Counted from the stretch's first letter, positions 1 to 7,164 are shown. The stretch is 8,010 nucleotides of DNA from Patescibacteria group bacterium (GCA_024654605.1 JANLHH010000117.1:1-8010); one strand, 5' to 3'. Numbers and translations are program-made. Notes: a model not told the origin generated them from the sequence alone.

Positions 1-195
1 AGGGTAATACCTATATCGAATGCGATAATATATTGCGATGCAACGAGTTACGAACAATTATTGCTAAACTTTGAACATAACTTGTAAACTGGGGCTAGGG
101 ATGTTTTTTTCTCTTGAATTGGTATATTCCTTGTGGTAATCTCACTTCTGTATGTTGAAGTTAAATTTCCTATCATTCACCCGAAAGGAATGACA
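1..195. other. AT-rich leader upstream of the hydrolase gene
   Basis: No gene is visible here. The stretch is AT-rich (line 61-120 is about 33% GC) and changes abruptly to GC-rich at the coding start. A direct repeat TGCGAT occurs at 21-26 and 34-39. Weak sigma-70-like pairs can be drawn, for example TTGCTA (61-66) with TAAACT (85-90), or TTGAAT (114-119) with TAATCT (137-142, 17-bp spacer). Each matches the consensus only partly, so no promoter is called. An in-frame GTG at 133 would extend the protein with residues that do not resemble a signal peptide start. Confidence 0.5.
184..189 (+). promoter_or_regulatory. Shine-Dalgarno site that fixes the start at 196
   Basis: AAAGGA lies 6 nt before the ATG at 196-198. 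A second ATG at 190 directly abuts this site and leaves no spacer, so 196 is the better start. From there the protein begins with a short polar n-region and a typical signal peptide. Confidence 0.6.
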
Positions 196-3100
196 ATGTC
201 CAACTCTCCAGTCTTGCGGACGTCGTTTACGTGCCGCGTCTTCATCGCGGCGATGTTGCTATTGGTCTGCCTGCCACACGTGGCCTTCTCAGCCGAGAAG
301 AAAGGTGTTGTCGTTTGCGAGCCCGGTTACTCGCTGGTCCTCGGACCGGTCAAAGCAGGCGATCGCACCGAGCAGCCGGGCGGCAAGTACTGGAATGAAT
401 ACACGGACTCCAGGGCCAGGTTGGAAATCGAACTCGTCAGCGGTAAGGTATGGGGTACGATCAACCGCGCCTCTAATGGGCGATCCTTCGTCATCAATGA
501 AAAGTATCAGTGGGTTCCACTCACCTATTCCTACAGCACACAGTATAATCTGAACGGTTCCTTCGATTATTGGGCGCTTGAAAACCTCGATGAAATCGAC
601 GTACACGTGGTCATTGACGGTGACCTGAAACATACCACCAAGGACGTACTCGGTGGCAAACCGGACAGCATGCCCGAGCGCAAGAGCAAGTTCCATGGCC
701 TGGTCTGCTTCAACACCGGCCTTACCAGTACCAAATTTCCCGAACTTGGTGACAGCTTCATCCTCCTGTTCGAAGACCCACACCAGCCGTGGAAGAAAAT
801 CAATGCGCCGTCAAAGGCCGAGCGAAGGAAGTGGTTGGAGAAACAGGTCAAGGAGAACTTCGAGTTCACAGAAGCCATCGGCATTGTCAAGGCGAACTTA
901 ACTGCAAAACATCCCTGGTGGTTCGTTGATGCGGCGAACGAGCGCTACTATCCCGACAAACTGCTTGACGGCAGCGTCAAGGAGGACACCTACGATGAAC
1001 TGATTTTTTCGCTGCCCGCCCGCATCGGGCATGTTAAAGGCGCTGCGACGGACGGCGTGACGCGCGTGTGGACAATAGTTCAGTGTCCGGGGCCGGGCAA
1101 AGCCACGTTCAGCTTAGAGCGCGACACCATCGACGGCGGGTTCTGTCGTCCGCAGGCGGTTGACACCGTCGAGAAGAGCGTTACGGTCGAGACTTACCAG
1201 CAAGAAGGACGGAACGAACACTACGCCTTTGTGCTGTACGCGCCGCCGGCGGTGTTTGGCGCGAGCGAACAGTCGCGGCAAGTGCATCATCGCGATGTGG
1301 ACCTGCAGATCGCATGGGAGCCTGACAAAATCAAGGCTCCCACGCAACAGGCGAACGACCACTCCGAATCGTTCACGCTTGTCCGCCCTCCGGTCATTTT
1401 GCAGCATGGCACGTATGACAATGCAAACTATTGCTGGCGCAAGTACCCGCAGGACGATTTGGTCGCCAAGGACTATCCGAAGGACCATGCAGCCATGTTT
1501 GACGTATTGAAGTACGCAGGCTTTGTGCTGCCCGACGGTCAGCCGGCGGTATTTACCGTCAGTTATGAAAATGACATCGTCAACGTTTCGCAGCAAGGCA
1601 AGTACACCTCCAGCGGATCGAGCAAATTCGAGCGCGATGTTCAGGTCAACGGCAAGACGGTCGGCAGCAGTAGTTTCGTCAACCTCGCGCACGTCTTGTG
1701 GGAGAACCCCGGCGGCATCCGCAACGCGCTACAAGCCTATCGAGAATCAGGCATCGCCGCAACACAGGCCGACGTCATCTGCCACAGCCTCGGTGGATTG
1801 GTCGCGCGGCTTTACATCCGCGGCGCGCACCTGGACGACCCGTCGCCGCAAAAGTCAGACGAATATCCCGACTCGTCCAAGCACGTCGACCAGACCGTTT
1901 GGTACTACCGTCCCGAAAACTACATGAAAGGTGACGTGCATAGACTAATCACCATCAGCACCACACACAAAGGCAGCGATGCTCCGGGCATGCTTATTCC
2001 GTACCAGGCTCTCGCGGACAATCCCAGCCTTCGTTTCTCGCTCGATCGTCAGCATCCGCAATACGTGCCGATACTCCGCGCCGCCGACATCGCTTCGCCC
2101 GGTACCATCGGCCCCGTCGATCGCAGGACGGTTAAGCTGCTGCTTCACTTTATCAACTATGAAACCGGCACTGGCGGCGCCTTTATAGATCAGCAACCCG
2201 GCAGCCCGGCGCTCAACGCCATCGGCATCACGCCCGTGCCGTCTCATGCCATCGCCTGCATTTCACAGGACGCCGATCTCGATACGTTCAAGGGCTTCTA
2301 CTGGCAGCGGATGCACAAAATCCACATGCTGTCACCCGACTCGATCCTCGCACGGGTACTCAGACCGCGCGAGCACGGCGACGACAGCTTCGCCGCTTTA
2401 CGCGTGTTGGATCGGGAAGACCGGAACGCGCGACTGGTCTACGCCTCTGCGATTGCCATGACCGAGGACGGAGTCTTTCTGACCAACAATCCTATGTACG
2501 CAGAAGCCGACGCGTTGGCCGAAGCCACGCATCGCAGGGTGCTGAGTCTCTTCCGATCCGTCATCTTCGGCAACAACCCCAACGACTGTACGGTGCGTAG
2601 GGAAAGTTCACTCGGTGGGTTGACCGAGGGAGTCGATGGAACGGTAATTGACCATGTGCTCCACGGCTACGCATCGACCTACCCGTCCGTGCAGGCGCGC
2701 GTTGTGCAACTGCTGCGCGGTGGCTACCAGAACTTCAATATGAAAGGTTTCCCCACAGCAGGCGGACCCACCAAGGACATGCCTCCGCCGAGCGTCGCCC
2801 CGCCCCCTCCGAAACCGAAAGTTTCATTGACTGTAAAAACGGTCAGCGACAACGCGACGCGCCTCGACCCCGAGCAAATGCGGATCGAACGGCTCGAAAT
2901 GCAAAAGTACCTCGCAAGTGATCACATCATCGCATGCAACAGCGGAACGGTCGATCTACAGCTCGGATTCGACGGACTTGATGACGCCATCGTCAAAGCG
3001 CGCCTCGACGCCAAACGAAAAGCAACGCTGCTACTGTTCGGCGATGCCGACCCTAAGAAAAGGCGATTAGAAGCGCATCTCCTCGAAGGCACCGTACACA

Positions 3101-4938
3101 TCGACAAGGACAAGCGGATCTCCTGCCTGCTGCGCACTTATACCCCGTCGGCGGTAATTGACAATCGTCACACAAGCTACACTGTTGCCCACGACTACGA
3201 CACGCAGACCACCAATATCATCGTGCATGACGGTACCGTACGCGTCTATCCGCTCGACGGCAACGAACCGTACGACGTCACCGCGGGAAAAACCGCGTCA
3301 CACAAAAAGCCCGACAAACCCGTTTGGCCGAGCTTCGATGATGTCGTACGACTCGCTGACGTCGATGCAGACGATGTGGCTGACGATCCGAAGGACACCT
3401 ACGCTACGTCCAACGACAGTGGGACAGGCCGAGGCGCAACGGCCGACGGCGTCGCGAGCGACACATCTACCGGCGGCGAGACCGCCGCCGCAGACGACCG
3501 TCCCACCATCAACAGGCCAAAGGGACCAATTGATCACGAGATCACTACCCTCGCCGACAACCTGCCCGACCCCATCCCGTTTCACCAATCTCCGCCTCCA
3601 GCGACAGACGAAGATATGAGTGGGTGGACGGTGGATTTTGGCACGTATGATGCTCGTCAGAACGAGATCAATGCAAGCCCGGCGAGCGATGGCAAGACCA
3701 GCTATTATATTGCACCGCAGTCTTTACTTGGTAAATGGACTGGTAGGCAGACTCTGTCTTTTGAAAAGAAAAGCTGGGGCGGCAGCTATTACGACCCATA
3801 TTCTTACGCTGCCTATGGCGATGTTGTGATCAGCAGCGGCTCAAAATCAGCGCGCTTTGATATCAAGCCTGACCATTCCGGCAACTGGCTGCACTATTAT
3901 ATCCCCCTTCGCGATCAGGGTTGGAAGTTTTCCGGTGGGGCCCGCTCTCTGTCAGATATTCTATCGAATGTGACCTCTCTTAAAATCCGTGCCGAATATG
4001 GTGTCGGTACGGATTATTCGGCTTTGCGAAGCATGACGTTTGACGGGCAGACGGCCCAGCCTTCCACAAACAAACAACTTCCTCCTGACGTTCCATTCAA
4101 GCAATTACCACCTCCTACAGGAAGCGAAGGCATGAGTGAGTGGACGATGGATTTTGGCACGTATGATGCTCGTCCGAACGAGATCAGTGCAAGCCCGGCA
4201 GGCGATGGCAAGACCAGCTATTATATTGCACCGCAGTCTTTACTTGGTAAATGGACTGGTCGGCAGACTCTGTCTTTTGAAAAGAAAAGCTGGGGCGGCA
4301 GCTATTCAGAACCGGATACTTATGGCGCCTATGGGGATGTTGTGATCAGCAACGGCTCAAAATCAGCGCGCTTTGATATCAAGCCTGACCATTCCGGCAA
4401 CTGGCTGCACTATTATATCCCCCTTCGCGATCAGGGTTGGAAGTTTTTCGGTGGGGCCCGCTCTCTGTCAGATATTCTATCGAATGTGACTGATCTCAAA
4501 ATCCGAGCCGAATATGGTGCCGGCACAGACTATTCGGCCTTGAGGAGCGTGACGTTTGGCGGGCAGTCGACCCAAATCCCCACTCATCTCATCGATAAAG
4601 AAACGGTACCAGGAGGTCAGCTTCCAAAAAGACCTATTAAGGGCCAACAGCCAAAAGCAGTTATCTCATCAGCGAACCCAGAATCGGGTAAAGTTCCTTT
4701 GAAGGTAGCATTTGATGCTTCAGGTTCACACGACTCAGATGGTAGCATAAAAGAATATAAATGGGATTTTGGTGATGGGAAAACAGAAACCACTTCTGAC
4801 CCACGAGTTGAGCATACTTATAATGAAGTATGGACCTACAGGGTTAAGCTCATAGTAGTCGATAACGATGATAATTTCAGTGACCCAGCAGTTTCAAAAC
4901 CAATATTAGCTATGATTAGAGGATTGATAGTGTATTAA
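196..4938 (+). CDS. Secreted multidomain alpha/beta hydrolase (lipase-like) with FecR-like, tandem laminin-B-like and PKD domains
   Basis: This is a 1580-residue protein counted from the ATG at 196. Its Sec signal peptide has the core FIAAMLLLVCLPHVAFSA with cleavage near A-F-S-A. Residues ~35-395 are unassigned and look beta-rich. The hydrolase domain (~396-860) has an oxyanion-type HG (His404), the nucleophile elbow C-H-S-L-G-G (Ser531), the family-typical strand ITISTTHKGS, a candidate acid in NPNDCTVRRES (Asp797) and candidate His820 or His823. Cys replaces the first Gly of GxSxG, which this superfamily tolerates. The insert between Ser and Asp is long and could be a lid. A Pro hinge (862-875) leads to a FecR-like domain (~916-1035) with TPSAVIDNRHTSYTV and VHDGTVRVY. 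Two laminin-IV-like domains (1141-1285, 1313-1457) and a PKD domain with WDFGDG at 1523-1528 follow. The fold class is well supported; the substrate is unknown. It is probably secreted or envelope-associated. GC content drops sharply after ~3600, which suggests a fused origin. No sortase or autotransporter anchor is visible. Confidence 0.85.
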   Translation: MSNSPVLRTSFTCRVFIAAMLLLVCLPHVAFSAEKKGVVVCEPGYSLVLGPVKAGDRTEQPGGKYWNEYTDSRARLEIELVSGKVWGTINRASNGRSFVINEKYQWVPLTYSYSTQYNLNGSFDYWALENLDEIDVHVVIDGDLKHTTKDVLGGKPDSMPERKSKFHGLVCFNTGLTSTKFPELGDSFILLFEDPHQPWKKINAPSKAERRKWLEKQVKENFEFTEAIGIVKANLTAKHPWWFVDAANERYYPDKLLDGSVKEDTYDELIFSLPARIGHVKGAATDGVTRVWTIVQCPGPGKATFSLERDTIDGGFCRPQAVDTVEKSVTVETYQQEGRNEHYAFVLYAPPAVFGASEQSRQVHHRDVDLQIAWEPDKIKAPTQQANDHSESFTLVRPPVILQHGTYDNANYCWRKYPQDDLVAKDYPKDHAAMFDVLKYAGFVLPDGQPAVFTVSYENDIVNVSQQGKYTSSGSSKFERDVQVNGKTVGSSSFVNLAHVLWENPGGIRNALQAYRESGIAATQADVICHSLGGLVARLYIRGAHLDDPSPQKSDEYPDSSKHVDQTVWYYRPENYMKGDVHRLITISTTHKGSDAPGMLIPYQALADNPSLRFSLDRQHPQYVPILRAADIASPGTIGPVDRRTVKLLLHFINYETGTGGAFIDQQPGSPALNAIGITPVPSHAIACISQDADLDTFKGFYWQRMHKIHMLSPDSILARVLRPREHGDDSFAALRVLDREDRNARLVYASAIAMTEDGVFLTNNPMYAEADALAEATHRRVLSLFRSVIFGNNPNDCTVRRESSLGGLTEGVDGTVIDHVLHGYASTYPSVQARVVQLLRGGYQNFNMKGFPTAGGPTKDMPPPSVAPPPPKPKVSLTVKTVSDNATRLDPEQMRIERLEMQKYLASDHIIACNSGTVDLQLGFDGLDDAIVKARLDAKRKATLLLFGDADPKKRRLEAHLLEGTVHIDKDKRISCLLRTYTPSAVIDNRHTSYTVAHDYDTQTTNIIVHDGTVRVYPLDGNEPYDVTAGKTASHKKPDKPVWPSFDDVVRLADVDADDVADDPKDTYATSNDSGTGRGATADGVASDTSTGGETAAADDRPTINRPKGPIDHEITTLADNLPDPIPFHQSPPPATDEDMSGWTVDFGTYDARQNEINASPASDGKTSYYIAPQSLLGKWTGRQTLSFEKKSWGGSYYDPYSYAAYGDVVISSGSKSARFDIKPDHSGNWLHYYIPLRDQGWKFSGGARSLSDILSNVTSLKIRAEYGVGTDYSALRSMTFDGQTAQPSTNKQLPPDVPFKQLPPPTGSEGMSEWTMDFGTYDARPNEISASPAGDGKTSYYIAPQSLLGKWTGRQTLSFEKKSWGGSYSEPDTYGAYGDVVISNGSKSARFDIKPDHSGNWLHYYIPLRDQGWKFFGGARSLSDILSNVTDLKIRAEYGAGTDYSALRSVTFGGQSTQIPTHLIDKETVPGGQLPKRPIKGQQPKAVISSANPESGKVPLKVAFDASGSHDSDGSIKEYKWDFGDGKTETTSDPRVEHTYNEVWTYRVKLIVVDNDDNFSDPAVSKPILAMIRGLIVY
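3562..4077 (+). repeat. 516-bp in-frame tandem repeat, copy 1 (linker plus laminin-B-like domain)
   Basis: The unit encodes 172 residues: a Pro-rich linker (LPDPIPF...PPP) followed by a 145-residue domain at 3616-4050. The domain ends with SDILSNVTSLKIRAEY and a TDYSALRSMTF strand. This matches the laminin IV/B pattern of a helix ending in Leu-Asn-Val-Thr, then LxIRAxY, then an S-x-L-x-x-V/M strand. The pattern GDVVISSGS (a dVvLxGxG-like strand) also fits. The copy lies exactly 516 bp from copy 2. Confidence 0.85.
4078..4593 (+). repeat. 516-bp in-frame tandem repeat, copy 2 (linker plus laminin-B-like domain)
   Basis: This copy encodes the linker LPPDVPF...PPP and a domain at 4132-4566. The domain differs from copy 1 at 16 of 145 residues, which is about 89% identity, with no indels. 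DNA identity is patchy. Stretches corresponding to 3686-3744, 3746-3790, 3837-3931 and 3933-3974 of copy 1 are perfectly conserved. A short variable block (4307-4352 here) and the last ~75 bp of the domain are divergent. The right boundary beyond 4566 is uncertain because similarity fades. Confidence 0.8.
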
Positions 4939-5016
4939 TTTATTCAGTAGGTATCCCTTTTTTGGTAGTATCATTAGTATATAAGTCAACAATTCCTTAC
5001 TTTTTTTGATTGGAAC

Positions 5017-6735
5017 ATGAAACTAGAAAAAACTATTTTAAGAATCTCTAGAGTATTTATTGCGGCAGTAATTTCCTGTAGTTTTGTTTTTATGTCCATA
5101 GGTTCCGCCAGGGCTGAGACTACAGAAGATTTTTTGAATAGCGCCCAGACAGAGAAAGATCTGTTGGTATTGAGTGATTTATTGAATTCGACTTGGGATA
5201 ATTTGACTAATAGTTTGTATTATCAACCGTTAGGTGAGGCTACACTCCATATAGTTTGGCCAGAAATAGATTTATTTTATGCCAGAAGGCAAATGAAATT
5301 TATGGGTGAAAAATGGACTAAAAACATAACGGAATACGCTAATCGTCAGAACCTTGATCCGGATGTTTATCTGGCATCAATGATGGATGATGCTCAGCCC
5401 TGGAGAAAGAGCGCCAAAAGTGTTCTTGCTAATGCCGGAGACGTAATGGATAAGGTTGATGTTGTTTTAAAACTTGTAGAGGGAGATGTTGAAGGAGCTT
5501 TTATTGTCCAAGCTAAAAACATGTTTGAAACTGCTGCCGTAGCTACTCTTGGGAATGTTGCTTTGCCAATGATAGTTGCTTATGAGGTTACAATGGCAAG
5601 TTTTTTCGCAGTTAAGCATGAAAACCATTTGATAAAAAAGATCCAACTCGAAACCAGGGAGTATAAAAAGGATTCTTTTCTCACAAATATGGATACTTCC
5701 TTGGAGGAAAGAGCGAAATATTTCATAAAGAAGTATACGACTATGACTGAGAAAAAAGGTGTTTATGGGAGTATATGGGTGAGGCCTGAGATGGTAAAGT
5801 TTTTTCAAGAATATACTGAGAGTCCAGTCGGTATGCAAGGTGCAATTGATTTAGAACCTTATTTTGGGTGGTTTGGTGAAGATCCTATAAGGGCTAGTTT
5901 GCTGTTAGTTGATTCTAAAACAGGTGAGCCCACATCAGATTTCCTAACGGTTGCTAAGCATCTTATTAATGGATTTGATACAGTAGTGAAAGCACAAAAA
6001 GATCTAGTGGCCAGGAGACATCTGGCAAAGATTACAGGTATTAATACGGCGATGCAGATAGCCTTTGCAAGAAGGGCAGAGAAATATGAGCCAGAAATAG
6101 TGGAGTATGCAAAAAAACTTGATATGCGAAGGAAAAAATTAGAGATGATGGATGATGTTCGGGCACAGCTTCGAGCATATGACTTAGCGTACGGAGATGT
6201 AAAAGAAGCAACTACCCAAGAGGAAAAAAGAATAAAAAGAGGCATTGAGGATGCACGTGATGAGATAGAAAAATATAGAGGCTCTCTTGAATACGCTTGG
6301 ATTGAACCTGCTAGGCAGGGTGCGAGAGCCAACCTAGAAACTTGGATAAAAACGTTTGCATCGAGAGTTAAGGCGTCTAAAGAATACGGTTTAAACTTCG
6401 CTTTTGTAAATGAGTATATAAATTATTTAAGGAATTATAAGGTGCTCAGATCACTTGATACAGAAGAAGAAAGAGTCAAGAAGCAGCAATTTCTGGAGGA
6501 ACAGGTGAATAACCATTTAGTTTCTTTATTAACAGTAGATGAAAAACTGTCCAAATTAATAGCAAGGAAAGAACAATTGCAGGAGGAAATCGACGCGCTT
6601 GGAAGAGGCTTAAAAGGTATAGAGAAGGCAATAGAAGAATCAGTAGCTAGAGATGCTGAGAAATGGCAAAAAGTGATGGATTCATACAATGATCCAATAT
6701 GGGACCATGTCGCCGAGGATCCCTATGCTTTTTAA
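5017..6735 (+). CDS. Exported cysteine-free coiled-coil protein, function unknown
   Basis: I do not recognise this 572-residue protein. It has a clear Sec signal peptide: basic start MKLEKTILRISR, hydrophobic core, and cleavage after S-A-R-A at residue 33. The mature 539 residues contain no cysteine. A moderately hydrophobic stretch lies at about 169-200 (MFETAAVATLGNVALPM...), either a buried helix or membrane-contacting. Residues ~345-555 are charged and helical with Lys/Glu/Arg-rich heptad-like stretches, probably coiled coil, ending in an acidic tail DHVAEDPYAF. It starts 78 bp after the hydrolase gene, on the same strand, so co-transcription is likely. The gap has a TATAAG (4980-4985) but no good -35. 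The start lacks a proper Shine-Dalgarno site: GGAA (5012-5015) sits only 1 nt from the ATG. It is still chosen because the next Met (5092) would destroy the signal peptide. Base composition is uniformly AT-rich. It could be a scaffold, binding partner or chaperone for the upstream product (inference from position only). Confidence 0.8.
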   Translation: MKLEKTILRISRVFIAAVISCSFVFMSIGSARAETTEDFLNSAQTEKDLLVLSDLLNSTWDNLTNSLYYQPLGEATLHIVWPEIDLFYARRQMKFMGEKWTKNITEYANRQNLDPDVYLASMMDDAQPWRKSAKSVLANAGDVMDKVDVVLKLVEGDVEGAFIVQAKNMFETAAVATLGNVALPMIVAYEVTMASFFAVKHENHLIKKIQLETREYKKDSFLTNMDTSLEERAKYFIKKYTTMTEKKGVYGSIWVRPEMVKFFQEYTESPVGMQGAIDLEPYFGWFGEDPIRASLLLVDSKTGEPTSDFLTVAKHLINGFDTVVKAQKDLVARRHLAKITGINTAMQIAFARRAEKYEPEIVEYAKKLDMRRKKLEMMDDVRAQLRAYDLAYGDVKEATTQEEKRIKRGIEDARDEIEKYRGSLEYAWIEPARQGARANLETWIKTFASRVKASKEYGLNFAFVNEYINYLRNYKVLRSLDTEEERVKKQQFLEEQVNNHLVSLLTVDEKLSKLIARKEQLQEEIDALGRGLKGIEKAIEESVARDAEKWQKVMDSYNDPIWDHVAEDPYAF

Positions 6736-6830
6736 ATAGAGGTAAGTATAGTAAGGTGACCCCCCTAATGAAATTTCAAGGAATGCCACACCTATTTCGT
6801 TAACATGTTAGAACCCAAATTAAGCGATTC

Positions 6831-6844
6831 TTGATCAAGATCAA
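6831..6844. promoter_or_regulatory. Perfect FNR/CRP-family box TTGATcaagATCAA
   Basis: The 14-bp sequence matches the established FNR consensus TTGAT-N4-ATCAA at all ten defined positions. It overlaps a 12-bp perfect palindrome, TCTTGATCAAGA, at 6829-6840. TAGAAT (6857-6862) could be a -10 element on the + strand, but its distance from the box does not fit the usual -41.5 class II activator spacing. No convincing gene follows, since the next real gene is convergent. Regulator identity (FNR, ANR, DNR or relatives) cannot be told from the site. Confidence 0.5.
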
Positions 6845-6861
6845 TACGATATCATTTAGAA

Positions 6862-6876
6862 TAAGTAGTTTACTTA
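6862..6876. repeat. Inverted repeat TAAGTA-GTT-TACTTA
   Basis: A perfect 6-bp dyad with a 3-nt centre lies 17 bp right of the FNR-type box. It is AT-rich and unlikely to form a stable RNA hairpin. A protein-binding operator is possible, but chance is not excluded. Confidence 0.4.
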
Positions 6877-6886
6877 CGCAAAAAAT

Positions 6887-6900
6887 TGATAGATCTATCA
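6887..6900. repeat. 14-bp perfect palindrome TGATAGATCTATCA
   Basis: The sequence equals its own reverse complement over 14 bp. It lies directly left of the GGTGGTACAC segment at 6901. It could be an operator half of the palindrome cluster or the edge of a mobile-element remnant. Confidence 0.45.
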
Positions 6901-7092
6901 GGTGGTACACTTTTCAATTGACATAACCAGCATTGCTCAATTTGGTTAATATATTATCACATGAGGTTAAGCAATGTACAATTTATCATGATATGCAGAA
7001 TTCTTCACAGAGGGTGCGGAGTAAGTCGATTTTTCCATATTACCAAGCAGGATAGATTAGTCTGCAATCAGTGTCATATATGAGGAGCGGAG

Positions 7093-7164
7093 ATGAAAAA
7101 GCATCATTACTTTACCGGTGACAACTTCTTTTATTCACTCTTCCGTGTAAAGACTTTGCCATAG
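7093..7164 (+). CDS. Possible 23-residue peptide or truncated gene start
   Basis: This short frame (MKKHHYFTGDNFFYSLF...) has the best ribosome binding site in the window: AGGAG at 7083-7087, 5 nt before the ATG. It stops at 7162-7164, after entering the 3' end of the convergent aquaporin gene. The peptide resembles nothing I know. It may be a real small peptide, the surviving 5' end of a lost gene whose remainder was replaced, or chance. It lies downstream of the FNR-type box on the same strand. Confidence 0.2.
   Translation: MKKHHYFTGDNFFYSLFRVKTLP

Larger units (their letters stand above)
6736..7130. other. AT-rich intergenic region with palindromes and no convincing gene
   Basis: About 395 bp lie between the unknown exported protein and the convergent aquaporin gene. 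No Rho-independent terminator is obvious after either gene. The region holds a perfect FNR-type box, two further perfect inverted repeats, two GGTG-starting segments (6755-6775 and 6901-6923) resembling IS-end sequences, and two tiny + strand frames. The frame at 6961-7083 (40 codons) ends in CNQCHI, a CxxCH pattern, but has no ribosome binding site or signal peptide and is not called a gene. Confidence 0.6.

Noticed and set aside
133..195. GTG start at 133 extending the hydrolase by 21 residues
   Set aside because: The extension lies in AT-rich leader DNA, puts extra sequence before a good signal peptide, and skips the AAAGGA site that fits the ATG at 196.
289..1692. Long open frames on the - strand and in other + frames over the hydrolase gene (e.g. 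289-783 and 1114-1692)
   Set aside because: They are shadows of GC-rich coding sequence. They give Arg- and Ser-rich products without recognisable motifs and overlap a well-supported gene.
3562..4593. The tandem repeat as a mobile element or CRISPR-like array
   Set aside because: There are only two units of exactly 172 codons, in frame, each encoding one whole domain plus linker. This is domain duplication.
4939..5016. Separate promoter or terminator between the two exported-protein genes
   Set aside because: TATAAG at 4980-4985 has no -35 at a suitable distance, and the T-runs are not preceded by a stem-loop.
5467..6689. - strand frames at 5467-5838, 5859-6332 and 6435-6689
   Set aside because: They lie antisense within the exported coiled-coil gene, have no family motifs, and show Ser/Phe-rich composition typical of the reverse complement of Lys/Glu-rich coding sequence.
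6961..7083. 40-residue cytochrome-like gene
   Set aside because: Only one CxxCH is present, at the extreme C-terminus, with no signal peptide and no ribosome binding site. It is kept as a finding and not called a gene.
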